Below, piece by piece: positions 7,871 to 15,630 of a stretch of 27,564 bases of DNA (its first letter is position 1; every line of letters starts with the position of its first letter). The stretch covers positions 1-27,564 of the forward strand of contig JAUVQR010000003.1 in NCBI GenBank assembly GCA_030598065.1, written 5' to 3'. The notes below the pieces were generated by a model. It worked only from the letters and a program-made list of their open reading frames with translations. It was not told the DNA's origin and made no database searches. Source of the stretch: Planctomycetota bacterium (GTDB lineage: Bacteria; Planctomycetota; Brocadiia; Brocadiales; Bathyanammoxibiaceae). Made by a program: the position numbers and the translations under genes.

Positions 7871-8671
7871 ATGGAAACATTCTTTGAAGACATAGATTTC
7901 TTTGTGGCCTTTAAAGCGGCCGTAGAGATATTTATCATATTCTTGATGCTATACTTCGTGCTCCGTTTTCTGCAGGGTACGCGTGGTGTAGGGGTCATGA
8001 GGGGCCTGGTGTTCGTATTGGTCATTGCCACGGTAATACTGCTCTTTATCGTACGCAAGCTTCAGTTGTACACGGTAGACTGGCTGCTCACGGAATTTCT
8101 GCCCATGATCACGCTTCCGTTCATCATACTCTTTCAGCCGGAACTGCGCCGTGCGCTGGTCCGGCTTGGAGAAAATCCGTTCCTGGAGATCTTCTCCAAG
8201 GGTGAATACAGCATACTGGACGAGGTTGTGAAGGCTGCCGCCATTCTGGCCAAGAACAAGCTCGGAGGGATAATTGCCATAGAAAGAAGGGTGGGACTTG
8301 ACCATTTCATAGAGGCGGGCACACGCGTAGACGCAAATATCTCGAGCGACCTGATAAACACCATCTTCTGGCCCGGTTCGCCGCTTCATGACGGGGCGAT
8401 TATAATACAGGAGCAAAAGATAGTGGCCGCCGGGTGCCTGCTGCCGCTCAGCGACAACCCCACAATAGATAAGGCCTTCGGCACGCGCCACAGGGCCGGC
8501 ATGGGCCTTACCGAAGAAACCGATGCTATCTCCATCATCGTTTCGGAAGAGACCGGAGTCATTTCCGTGGCCGTAAAGGGACACATTACAAGTGGCCTTG
8601 ACGAAAAAGGCCTGAAAAACACCCTGGACCAACTGCTAAAAGGCAATAACAGAAACTCAGGAGACTCCTGA
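7871..8671 (+). CDS. cdaA: Membrane diadenylate cyclase CdaA (DacA)
   Basis: It condenses two ATP into cyclic di-AMP, a second messenger that controls potassium and osmolyte balance and cell-wall homeostasis. Three N-terminal membrane helices (about 14-34, 44-62 and 70-88) are followed by the DAC domain with both signature motifs: DGA at residues 174-176 (in SPLHDGAIII) and RHR at 206-208 (in GTRHRA). The length of 266 residues and the order of parts match CdaA rather than DisA, which has no membrane helices, or CdaS. It starts 3 bp after folP with a weak ribosome site and is followed after 1 bp by ybbR, its usual regulator partner. Confidence 0.95.
   Translation: METFFEDIDFFVAFKAAVEIFIIFLMLYFVLRFLQGTRGVGVMRGLVFVLVIATVILLFIVRKLQLYTVDWLLTEFLPMITLPFIILFQPELRRALVRLGENPFLEIFSKGEYSILDEVVKAAAILAKNKLGGIIAIERRVGLDHFIEAGTRVDANISSDLINTIFWPGSPLHDGAIIIQEQKIVAAGCLLPLSDNPTIDKAFGTRHRAGMGLTEETDAISIIVSEETGVISVAVKGHITSGLDEKGLKNTLDQLLKGNNRNSGDS
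8658..8670 (+). promoter_or_regulatory. Ribosome site of ybbR inside a short hairpin
   Basis: CAGGA, triloop GAC, TCCTG forms a 5-bp stem over the last codons of cdaA. The AGGAG (8659-8663) is the ribosome site for the TTG start of ybbR at 8673, 9 bases downstream. If the stem forms in mRNA it would hide the site until ribosomes finishing cdaA open it, linking YbbR supply to CdaA translation. The stem is short, so the effect may be small. Confidence 0.35.
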
Positions 8672-8672
8672 C

Positions 8673-9665
8673 TTGCTCAAAGAGACACTGGCAAGCAACC
8701 TTGGCGCAAAACTGATGGCCCTCTCAATGGCCCTGGCGCTCTGGCTATTCGCCACCGGGAAATATACCGGTGAACTTGCCTGTATGGTGCCGCTGGAGGT
8801 TTCTTTCCCCCAGGAGTATACGTTGCTCAATCAGTCCACAAATACCGTTTACATAAGGCTGAAAGGCCCGAAAAGCAGCATCGATTACGTATCAGGACTG
8901 GTCGGAGAGAGAAAGATAACCGCCAGATGCTCGGTATACATTGAGGACAAAGAATCCCAAGACGTCATTGAGGAATTGGTAATTCTGGACAAGAGGAGCT
9001 TCAACCTACCCACAGAGGTCAATCTGGACTTTGTAAGACCGAATAGGATAAAAATCTCCCTGGTTAAACGAGAGACAAAAACCCTGACGGTAGAGCTCCA
9101 GAAACGGGGCGAACCCACACCGGGTTACATGACCTCAGGGGAGTTCTTCTTTCCGTTTGAGGTACAGGTAGTGGGACCGGCCAACGTCCTCAAAGACGCC
9201 ACGACGATAAAAACACTGCCAATTAACATATCTAACATAACCCCCGACCAGAACCGCACCTTCCCGTGGCAGGTACCGCTTGAACAAAGAGTCACGATAA
9301 CCAGTGGCGATAAGGTCATAACCGCACCTGTAGAGTGCGAAGGGGTCATCAACGTCTGGTTCGACATCGTGGAGGAACTGGTAAATAAGGAGTTCGAGAA
9401 GACAAGGGTCAAACTCCTGGAGCCGCCCGGTTTCCCGTATAAGGTAGAACTGAAGCAGAAATTCATAAACCTGAAGATAAAGGGGCCGAAGTCGACGTTA
9501 GATAAACTGGGCCCGCCCGACGTATACATAGACGTAAGCGAGCTCAAACCGCCCGGGCCATATAAACAGCCCATCATCTGCAAACTGCCTCCGATGGTAG
9601 AGTTGGACAGTCCGCTGCCGGAGATGCAGCTGGACATCACGGCGGAAAAAGGCGCAAAGAAATGA
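8673..9665 (+). CDS. ybbR: YbbR-domain protein, CdaA regulator (CdaR-like)
   Basis: This is a membrane-anchored extracytoplasmic protein with one N-terminal helix (about 10-28) and a series of YbbR domains. At least three repeats can be seen, around residues 40-115, 125-205 and 240-325; phrases such as VYIRLKGPKSS, VQVVGPANVL and LKIKGPKSTL recur at equivalent places. In Firmicutes the YbbR protein CdaR binds CdaA and tunes its cyclase activity from outside the membrane, and the same pairing is inferred here from immediate adjacency. The start is TTG, chosen because of the strong AGGAG at 8659-8663. The gene ends in an ATGA overlap with pdxJ. Confidence 0.87.
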   Translation: MLKETLASNLGAKLMALSMALALWLFATGKYTGELACMVPLEVSFPQEYTLLNQSTNTVYIRLKGPKSSIDYVSGLVGERKITARCSVYIEDKESQDVIEELVILDKRSFNLPTEVNLDFVRPNRIKISLVKRETKTLTVELQKRGEPTPGYMTSGEFFFPFEVQVVGPANVLKDATTIKTLPINISNITPDQNRTFPWQVPLEQRVTITSGDKVITAPVECEGVINVWFDIVEELVNKEFEKTRVKLLEPPGFPYKVELKQKFINLKIKGPKSTLDKLGPPDVYIDVSELKPPGPYKQPIICKLPPMVELDSPLPEMQLDITAEKGAKK

Positions 9666-10405
9666 CCAAGTTGGGCGTCAACGTAGACCACGTGGCCACA
9701 CTCCGGCAGGCAAGAAGAACGTATGAGCCAGACCCTGTAACGGCGGCCTCGCTGGCAGACCTGGGCGGAGCCGATATTATCACCATACATCTCAGGGAAG
9801 ACCGCAGGCACATACATGAAAGAGACCTGAAACTGCTCAGGCAGACCGTCTTCACAAAATTAAACCTGGAGATGTCCGTGGCGGATGAGATAGTAGAACT
9901 GGCCCTGGCGGAGCAGCCGGCGCAGGTCACCTTCGTGCCCGAAAAGAGGGAGGAGGTCACAACGGAGGGCGGCCTCGACGTTGTATCTCAGGCAAAGGTC
10001 CTTGGGCCGCTTATCAAGCGGTTCAGGGAAAAGAACATTACCGTGAGCCTGTTTATCGACCCGGAGGCGCGGCAGATACAGGCCTCCAGAGACGCAGGGG
10101 CCGAGTTTGTGGAACTCCACACCGGCGCGTTCGCCAACGCAACAACGGAAGCGCAACAGCTGGACATGCTCGAGAAACTTCGCTCCGGCGCCGGGCTCTC
10201 AAGGGAACTGGGCCTTAGAGTGAACGCCGGACACGGCCTCACCTACAAAAACGTCGGGCCCATCGTAGAGAAGATAGGCGCCGAGGAACTGCACATAGGC
10301 CACAGCATCATCTCAAGGGCCGTCTTCGTGGGTATCAAGAAAGCGGTTGAAGAAATGAAGGAGCTGATATATAAGCATAGTATAATGGCGAAGACAGGCG
10401 GCTAG
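9662..10405 (+). CDS. pdxJ: Pyridoxine 5'-phosphate synthase
   Basis: PdxJ condenses 1-deoxy-D-xylulose 5-phosphate with 3-amino-2-oxopropyl phosphate to pyridoxine 5'-phosphate, the last ring-forming step of the DXP-dependent vitamin B6 route. Recognition is clear: LGVNVDHVATLRQAR at the N-terminus (His10), TIHLREDRRHI with catalytic-region His43, the NLEM glutamate strand, FVPEKREEVTTEGGLDV, and the late GHGLTYKNV and LHIGHSIISRAV segments. Its 247 residues fit the family. The ATG overlaps the stop of ybbR by 4 bp and has no good ribosome site, so coupling is expected. It closes the tight gene run; a 70-bp gap follows. Confidence 0.96.
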   Translation: MTKLGVNVDHVATLRQARRTYEPDPVTAASLADLGGADIITIHLREDRRHIHERDLKLLRQTVFTKLNLEMSVADEIVELALAEQPAQVTFVPEKREEVTTEGGLDVVSQAKVLGPLIKRFREKNITVSLFIDPEARQIQASRDAGAEFVELHTGAFANATTEAQQLDMLEKLRSGAGLSRELGLRVNAGHGLTYKNVGPIVEKIGAEELHIGHSIISRAVFVGIKKAVEEMKELIYKHSIMAKTGG

Positions 10406-10475
10406 CCCCGCGCCGGAATTCACTGCGAGACGCGATACCCATGAAAAAGAAAAACGCCGAAACAGGAGAAGGTAG

Positions 10476-11348
10476 ATGTTCACTGGCTCAATAGTGGCAC
10501 TGGTCACACCATTCAAGAACGGAGAAGTAGACTACGAGAAGCTGAAAGAGTTGGTAGAGTTCCACGTGCGTGAAGGCACCAACGCAATCGTCCCCTGCGG
10601 CACCACGGGAGAATCGCCGACCTTATCGCATGAAGAGCACGAAAAAATAATCTCTGAAGTAGTCCAGAAGGTTCAGGGTCGAATACCCGTAATAGCCGGC
10701 ACGGGGTCCAATAACACCAAAGAGGCGTTGAAGCTGACAAGGTACGCGAGCAAGGCGGGCGCGGACGGGGCGCTGGTCATCACACCCTACTATAACAAGC
10801 CGACGCAAGAGGGGCTATACAGACATTTCAAGATACTGGCCGAGGAAGCGGACATACCGATTGTCCTCTATAACGTGCCCTCCAGGACCGGTGTGTCGAC
10901 GTCTCCCGAGACGGTTGCCCGGCTTGCCGAATTCAAGAACATCGTCGCGATAAAAGAGGCTAGCGGCAGCCTTGACCAGATCAGCGCAATCACCCGGCTG
11001 TGCGACATAACGGTACTTTCCGGAGAAGACTCCCTGATACTCCCCATACTCTCAATCGGCGGGAAGGGCGTAATATCCGTAATGGCCAACATCATACCAA
11101 AAGAGACCAGCGCAATGATACGAGGCTTCCTTGGCGGACAACTGGGAACGGAAGCCGCCAGAGAGATGCACGATAAGTTCTACCCCCTGGCGAAGGCCCT
11201 GTTTATAGAAACCAACCCTATCCCGGTTAAGACGGCCATGCAGATACTGGGAAGGCTAAATGGAGAACTCAGGCTGCCCCTCTGCGAGATGACAGAAGCG
11301 CACAAGCAGCAGCTAACCAAGGCACTTAAGGACTACGGCCTCCTTTAA
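10476..11348 (+). CDS. dapA: 4-hydroxy-tetrahydrodipicolinate synthase
   Basis: DapA condenses pyruvate and aspartate semialdehyde, the entry step to diaminopimelate and lysine, and so feeds peptidoglycan precursors. The TIM-barrel protein shows the pyruvate-binding CGTTGES (Thr43 and Thr44), catalytic Tyr132 in LYNVPSRTG with Arg137 for the substrate carboxylate, and Schiff-base Lys160 in IKEASG. Its 290 residues are typical. A strong AGGAG at 10464-10468 sits 7 bases before the ATG. A 70-bp gap precedes it and folE follows after 19 bp, so it may begin a new unit or continue the one from upstream. Related N-acetylneuraminate lyase-type enzymes share the fold, but the motifs favour DapA. Confidence 0.95.
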   Translation: MFTGSIVALVTPFKNGEVDYEKLKELVEFHVREGTNAIVPCGTTGESPTLSHEEHEKIISEVVQKVQGRIPVIAGTGSNNTKEALKLTRYASKAGADGALVITPYYNKPTQEGLYRHFKILAEEADIPIVLYNVPSRTGVSTSPETVARLAEFKNIVAIKEASGSLDQISAITRLCDITVLSGEDSLILPILSIGGKGVISVMANIIPKETSAMIRGFLGGQLGTEAAREMHDKFYPLAKALFIETNPIPVKTAMQILGRLNGELRLPLCEMTEAHKQQLTKALKDYGLL

Positions 11349-11367
11349 GAATAAGGCATAGAATCTT

Positions 11368-11934
11368 ATGGATCGTGAAAAGATAATGAAGGGCATGCGC
11401 CTGTTTCTGGAAGGCATCGGCGAAGACCCCAAACGTCCCGGCCTGCAGGACACCCCGAAGCGGGTGGCCGAGATGTGCGAAGAGATATTCGGCGGTATCG
11501 GGGTTGACCCGGGCAAAGAGATAAAGGTATTGCAAGAAACCGGCCACGACGAGATAGTGCTGCTTAGAGACCTGCCTTTTTACTCCACCTGTGAACACCA
11601 CGTCTTGCCCTTTATCGGCATGGCCCATGTGGCCTACATACCCGAGGCGGGCCGCATCACGGGCATAAGCAAGCTTGCCCGCGTCGTAGAGCTCCACGCC
11701 AAGAGGCTGCAGATACAGGAGCGCCTCACCACCAACATCGCCGACAGCATCATGGACACGCTGCGGCCCAAAGGGGTGATGGTGGTGATACAGGCCGAAC
11801 ACCTGTGCATGACCATGCGAGGGGTGAAGAAACCGGGAACAAAGGTTCAGACCTCGGTCGTCAGGGGCATATTCAGGGAGAACTCCGCCACCAGGGCTGA
11901 GGCAATGGCCCTCATCCAGACCGCCAGGCAATAA
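11368..11934 (+). CDS. folE: GTP cyclohydrolase I (type I, FolE)
   Basis: It converts GTP to 7,8-dihydroneopterin triphosphate and formate, the first committed step of folate (and queuosine-type) synthesis. The zinc ligands are present: Cys75 and His78 in CEHHVLPF, and Cys147 in HLCMTMRG. Also clear are GRITGISKLARVV and the QERLT segment that follows it. Its 188 residues match the short bacterial form. The zinc cysteines mark it as the zinc-dependent type I enzyme, distinct from FolE2. TAAGG at 11352-11356 is an acceptable but distant ribosome site. Its product line leads, after two steps not encoded here, to the substrate of the FolP upstream. Confidence 0.96.
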   Translation: MDREKIMKGMRLFLEGIGEDPKRPGLQDTPKRVAEMCEEIFGGIGVDPGKEIKVLQETGHDEIVLLRDLPFYSTCEHHVLPFIGMAHVAYIPEAGRITGISKLARVVELHAKRLQIQERLTTNIADSIMDTLRPKGVMVVIQAEHLCMTMRGVKKPGTKVQTSVVRGIFRENSATRAEAMALIQTARQ

Positions 11935-12104
11935 CGTGTCCACGTTAACACATGGCAAGCAAACGACACATAAACGAAAATCGACACCTGCGCCACGGAC
12001 CCGTTCACGAAACGGAAAAGAAACCGCGGCGCATTGTGATACAAATGGTGGCTCTCCGGCGCACGAATTCTTTATTGTGAAACGTGAAATTAAGGAGAAG
12101 TACG
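11935..12104 (+). promoter_or_regulatory. folE-tolC intergenic region, possible promoter
   Basis: This 170-bp gap is the longest in the arm and the most likely place for a separate tolC promoter. At 11936-11951 there is an imperfect 16-base dyad (GTGT, two bases, ACGT, two bases, ACAC) directly after the folE stop. A weak -10-like GATACAAAT lies near 12040, but no convincing -35 partner is visible. The clear signal is AAGGAG at 12092-12097, 7 bases before an ATG, which fixes the tolC start. No terminator for folE can be seen. Confidence 0.35.
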
Positions 12105-13700
12105 ATGAGCAAAGGGTTGGTATTATGCCTGTGCCTGTCGGCGGCGCTGTATACCGGGCGGGCATCCTGGGCAGAAGAGGAACAAAAAGAGGCACAGCCG
12201 TCAAAAAAGAATGCCGTGGAATTCAATGACTCAAGCCTTGGTTTCCTGAGTCTTTCACTGGCGGACTGTGTAGTGATGGCGCTCAAAAACAACCTGGACG
12301 TAGAGGTTGCCAGAATAGACCCGCTGATTGAAGACAAGAACATCTCCGTAGAAAAGGCCCCCTTCGACCCTATCTTCTCGGCGAAGGGCGACGTCAGGGA
12401 CGTCACCGAACCCATCAACTCGAGATTTATTACCGGCACCGCTCCGGGCAGGCTCTCGAGACAGATTAAGACGGTGGACGCGTCACTGAGCATGCTGACC
12501 CCTATCGGGGCAACCGTCCAGATTGACTACAACTTCGAAAGGGTTTTTCGCAGCGTCCGCTCCGGTGTCTTCTTTAACCCCGCCGTCAACAGCTTCATAG
12601 AGGCGAAGGTCACTCAGCCTCTGTTGAAGAAATTCGGCATCTTCTATACAAGAAGCAAGATATACATGGCCCGGAACGACAAGAGGAGGTCTCTCTACGC
12701 CTTCAAGCAGACCGCCATAGACATTACAAACGAGGTGCAGAGGGCGTACTGGAATCTGGTAAACGCCATCGAGGAGCTTAGAGTGGCGCACACGTCCCTG
12801 GCCAGGGCGCAGGCGTTCCAGAAGGATAACGAACTCAAGGTGCAGGCGGGAATCCTGGCGCCCATAGACATCATAGTAGACCAGGAAGAGGTGTCCTTCA
12901 GAGAAGAACAGGTAATCATCAGGGAAAGGGACGTAGAGGACGCCGAAGACGAGCTAAAGCGCCTCCTGCACTTTTTCGGCCCCAACACCGCCCCCTGGCT
13001 GGCCGGGATTACCATCACCCCGACGGATAAACCCTTTTTTGAACTGCGTGACGTGGACCCCAACGACGCCGTAAAAGTCGCCCTTGAAAACAGGCCCGAC
13101 CTCTTCGAACAGAAACTCATACTGGATAACGCCGGAATAGAAGCGCGGAGGAAAAAGAACGAGCTCCTGCCTCAACTTGACTTTGAGGGCGGTATGCGCC
13201 TGAGAGGGCTGGACAACCACTGGAGCGACTCGCAAGAAGAGTGGATGACGGGGGACTTCAAGGAAGAGTTTGCAACGCTGACCTTCGTGATTCCCATAGG
13301 CCTCAGGAAGGGCCGCGCCGAATACGCCAAGGCGAAATACGAGAAGAGAAAGGAACTCCTCGAACTCGACAAGGTAGAGCAGAATATAATAGTTGAAGTC
13401 AGAGAGGCCGTAAGGCGGCTGAACGCTACCAGGAAGCTGATAAGACAGACAAGCAAGACTCTTAAATATGCCAATCGCAGGCTTGTCGGAGAAGAAAAGA
13501 AGTACTCCGTAGGCAGGACCACAAACATCGAGGTATTGAGGGCGCAGAATAACCTTGCCATACAAGAGGCAAGGGCCATCACGGCCATGACAGAGCATTA
13601 CATAGCGCAGGGAGAACTGGAGGCCGTTAAGGGAACTATCCTCGAGAAATTCAACATAGTGCTGGAGGGACAGGCGCTGGGGAACGAGTTCATCTATTAG
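12105..13700 (+). CDS. TolC-family outer-membrane efflux/secretion channel
   Basis: Proteins of this family form trimeric barrels with a long periplasmic helical tunnel that export drugs, metabolites or proteins together with an inner-membrane pump. The start at ATG 12105 (531 residues) is chosen over an in-frame GTG 21 bases upstream because AAGGAG lies between them. A signal peptide is cut after Ala23 (SWA-EEEQ). Two outer-membrane-efflux repeats follow: the first opens with LSLADCVVMALKNNLDVEVA (about 45-65), the second with AVKVALENRPDLFEQKLILD (about 320-340), each ending in long amphipathic helices rich in Glu, Lys and Arg. It is somewhat longer than the usual 420-490. No membrane-fusion or pump gene is adjacent, so the substrate is unknown. 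Confidence 0.87.
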   Translation: MSKGLVLCLCLSAALYTGRASWAEEEQKEAQPSKKNAVEFNDSSLGFLSLSLADCVVMALKNNLDVEVARIDPLIEDKNISVEKAPFDPIFSAKGDVRDVTEPINSRFITGTAPGRLSRQIKTVDASLSMLTPIGATVQIDYNFERVFRSVRSGVFFNPAVNSFIEAKVTQPLLKKFGIFYTRSKIYMARNDKRRSLYAFKQTAIDITNEVQRAYWNLVNAIEELRVAHTSLARAQAFQKDNELKVQAGILAPIDIIVDQEEVSFREEQVIIRERDVEDAEDELKRLLHFFGPNTAPWLAGITITPTDKPFFELRDVDPNDAVKVALENRPDLFEQKLILDNAGIEARRKKNELLPQLDFEGGMRLRGLDNHWSDSQEEWMTGDFKEEFATLTFVIPIGLRKGRAEYAKAKYEKRKELLELDKVEQNIIVEVREAVRRLNATRKLIRQTSKTLKYANRRLVGEEKKYSVGRTTNIEVLRAQNNLAIQEARAITAMTEHYIAQGELEAVKGTILEKFNIVLEGQALGNEFIY

Positions 13701-13760
13701 CCCTCCGTTAGACAGATAACAATTTAGGACGTTCACGCACCAACACTTACGTTATTGGGG

Positions 13761-13804
13761 AAAAGGCCGTGACAAAGAAGATATCTTCTTTGTCACGGCC
13801 TTTT
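13761..13804. terminator. Terminator-like perfect hairpin at the symmetry centre
   Basis: An A4 tract, the arm GGCCGTGACAAAGAAGAT, its exact complement, then a T4 tract lie at the symmetry centre. The GC-rich base of the stem with A-run and T-run is the shape of a bidirectional intrinsic terminator, and it sits 60 bp after the tolC stop, where one is expected. Because everything in this window is palindromic, the sequence cannot show how much of the stem is native. A native palindrome here would be a natural point for an assembler or polymerase to turn back. Confidence 0.5.
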
Positions 13805-13864
13805 CCCCAATAACGTAAGTGTTGGTGCGTGAACGTCCTAAATTGTTATCTGTCTAACGGAGGG

Positions 13865-15460
13865 CTAATAGATGAACTCGTTCCCCAGCGCCTGTCCCTC
13901 CAGCACTATGTTGAATTTCTCGAGGATAGTTCCCTTAACGGCCTCCAGTTCTCCCTGCGCTATGTAATGCTCTGTCATGGCCGTGATGGCCCTTGCCTCT
14001 TGTATGGCAAGGTTATTCTGCGCCCTCAATACCTCGATGTTTGTGGTCCTGCCTACGGAGTACTTCTTTTCTTCTCCGACAAGCCTGCGATTGGCATATT
14101 TAAGAGTCTTGCTTGTCTGTCTTATCAGCTTCCTGGTAGCGTTCAGCCGCCTTACGGCCTCTCTGACTTCAACTATTATATTCTGCTCTACCTTGTCGAG
14201 TTCGAGGAGTTCCTTTCTCTTCTCGTATTTCGCCTTGGCGTATTCGGCGCGGCCCTTCCTGAGGCCTATGGGAATCACGAAGGTCAGCGTTGCAAACTCT
14301 TCCTTGAAGTCCCCCGTCATCCACTCTTCTTGCGAGTCGCTCCAGTGGTTGTCCAGCCCTCTCAGGCGCATACCGCCCTCAAAGTCAAGTTGAGGCAGGA
14401 GCTCGTTCTTTTTCCTCCGCGCTTCTATTCCGGCGTTATCCAGTATGAGTTTCTGTTCGAAGAGGTCGGGCCTGTTTTCAAGGGCGACTTTTACGGCGTC
14501 GTTGGGGTCCACGTCACGCAGTTCAAAAAAGGGTTTATCCGTCGGGGTGATGGTAATCCCGGCCAGCCAGGGGGCGGTGTTGGGGCCGAAAAAGTGCAGG
14601 AGGCGCTTTAGCTCGTCTTCGGCGTCCTCTACGTCCCTTTCCCTGATGATTACCTGTTCTTCTCTGAAGGACACCTCTTCCTGGTCTACTATGATGTCTA
14701 TGGGCGCCAGGATTCCCGCCTGCACCTTGAGTTCGTTATCCTTCTGGAACGCCTGCGCCCTGGCCAGGGACGTGTGCGCCACTCTAAGCTCCTCGATGGC
14801 GTTTACCAGATTCCAGTACGCCCTCTGCACCTCGTTTGTAATGTCTATGGCGGTCTGCTTGAAGGCGTAGAGAGACCTCCTCTTGTCGTTCCGGGCCATG
14901 TATATCTTGCTTCTTGTATAGAAGATGCCGAATTTCTTCAACAGAGGCTGAGTGACCTTCGCCTCTATGAAGCTGTTGACGGCGGGGTTAAAGAAGACAC
15001 CGGAGCGGACGCTGCGAAAAACCCTTTCGAAGTTGTAGTCAATCTGGACGGTTGCCCCGATAGGGGTCAGCATGCTCAGTGACGCGTCCACCGTCTTAAT
15101 CTGTCTCGAGAGCCTGCCCGGAGCGGTGCCGGTAATAAATCTCGAGTTGATGGGTTCGGTGACGTCCCTGACGTCGCCCTTCGCCGAGAAGATAGGGTCG
15201 AAGGGGGCCTTTTCTACGGAGATGTTCTTGTCTTCAATCAGCGGGTCTATTCTGGCAACCTCTACGTCCAGGTTGTTTTTGAGCGCCATCACTACACAGT
15301 CCGCCAGTGAAAGACTCAGGAAACCAAGGCTTGAGTCATTGAATTCCACGGCATTCTTTTTTGACGGCTGTGCCTCTTTTTGTTCCTCTTCTGCCCAGGA
15401 TGCCCGCCCGGTATACAGCGCCGCCGACAGGCACAGGCATAATACCAACCCTTTGCTCAT
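13865..15460 (-). CDS. TolC-family outer-membrane channel, mirror copy
   Basis: Identical to the gene at 12105-13700, start at the mirrored ATG (15460) with the same AAGGAG upstream. The two copies face each other end to end, 164 bp apart, across the symmetry centre. Probably not a second gene in the genome. Confidence 0.8.
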   Translation of the reverse strand: MSKGLVLCLCLSAALYTGRASWAEEEQKEAQPSKKNAVEFNDSSLGFLSLSLADCVVMALKNNLDVEVARIDPLIEDKNISVEKAPFDPIFSAKGDVRDVTEPINSRFITGTAPGRLSRQIKTVDASLSMLTPIGATVQIDYNFERVFRSVRSGVFFNPAVNSFIEAKVTQPLLKKFGIFYTRSKIYMARNDKRRSLYAFKQTAIDITNEVQRAYWNLVNAIEELRVAHTSLARAQAFQKDNELKVQAGILAPIDIIVDQEEVSFREEQVIIRERDVEDAEDELKRLLHFFGPNTAPWLAGITITPTDKPFFELRDVDPNDAVKVALENRPDLFEQKLILDNAGIEARRKKNELLPQLDFEGGMRLRGLDNHWSDSQEEWMTGDFKEEFATLTFVIPIGLRKGRAEYAKAKYEKRKELLELDKVEQNIIVEVREAVRRLNATRKLIRQTSKTLKYANRRLVGEEKKYSVGRTTNIEVLRAQNNLAIQEARAITAMTEHYIAQGELEAVKGTILEKFNIVLEGQALGNEFIY

Positions 15461-15630
15461 CGTACTTCTCCTTAATTTCACGTTTCACAATAAAGAATTC
15501 GTGCGCCGGAGAGCCACCATTTGTATCACAATGCGCCGCGGTTTCTTTTCCGTTTCGTGAACGGGTCCGTGGCGCAGGTGTCGATTTTCGTTTATGTGTC
15601 GTTTGCTTGCCATGTGTTAACGTGGACACG
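15461..15630 (-). promoter_or_regulatory. folE-tolC intergenic region, mirror copy
   Basis: Exact reverse complement of 11935-12104, with the same imperfect dyad (15614-15629) and tolC ribosome site. Confidence 0.3.

Noticed and set aside
10441..10494. 17-residue lysine-rich reading frame before dapA, considered as a leader peptide for lysine-linked attenuation
   Set aside because: It has no ribosome site of its own, runs into dapA in another frame, and no alternative terminator/antiterminator stems are visible.
12084..12104. Upstream GTG as the tolC start (adds 7 residues)
   Set aside because: The AAGGAG ribosome site lies inside that extension and is correctly spaced for the ATG at 12105, which also gives a normal signal peptide.
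11326..12204. 292-codon open frame on the - strand over folE and the gap (mirror at 15361-16239)
   Set aside because: It is antisense to folE, whose zinc ligands and length are correct; the frame has low-complexity histidine runs from the opposite strand and no family resemblance.
13829..14611. 260-codon open frame crossing the central region (and its mirror at 12954-13736)
   Set aside because: It is antisense to tolC over nearly its whole length, starts in the junction, has no recognisable domain, and the tolC frame has a signal peptide, ribosome site and family motifs.
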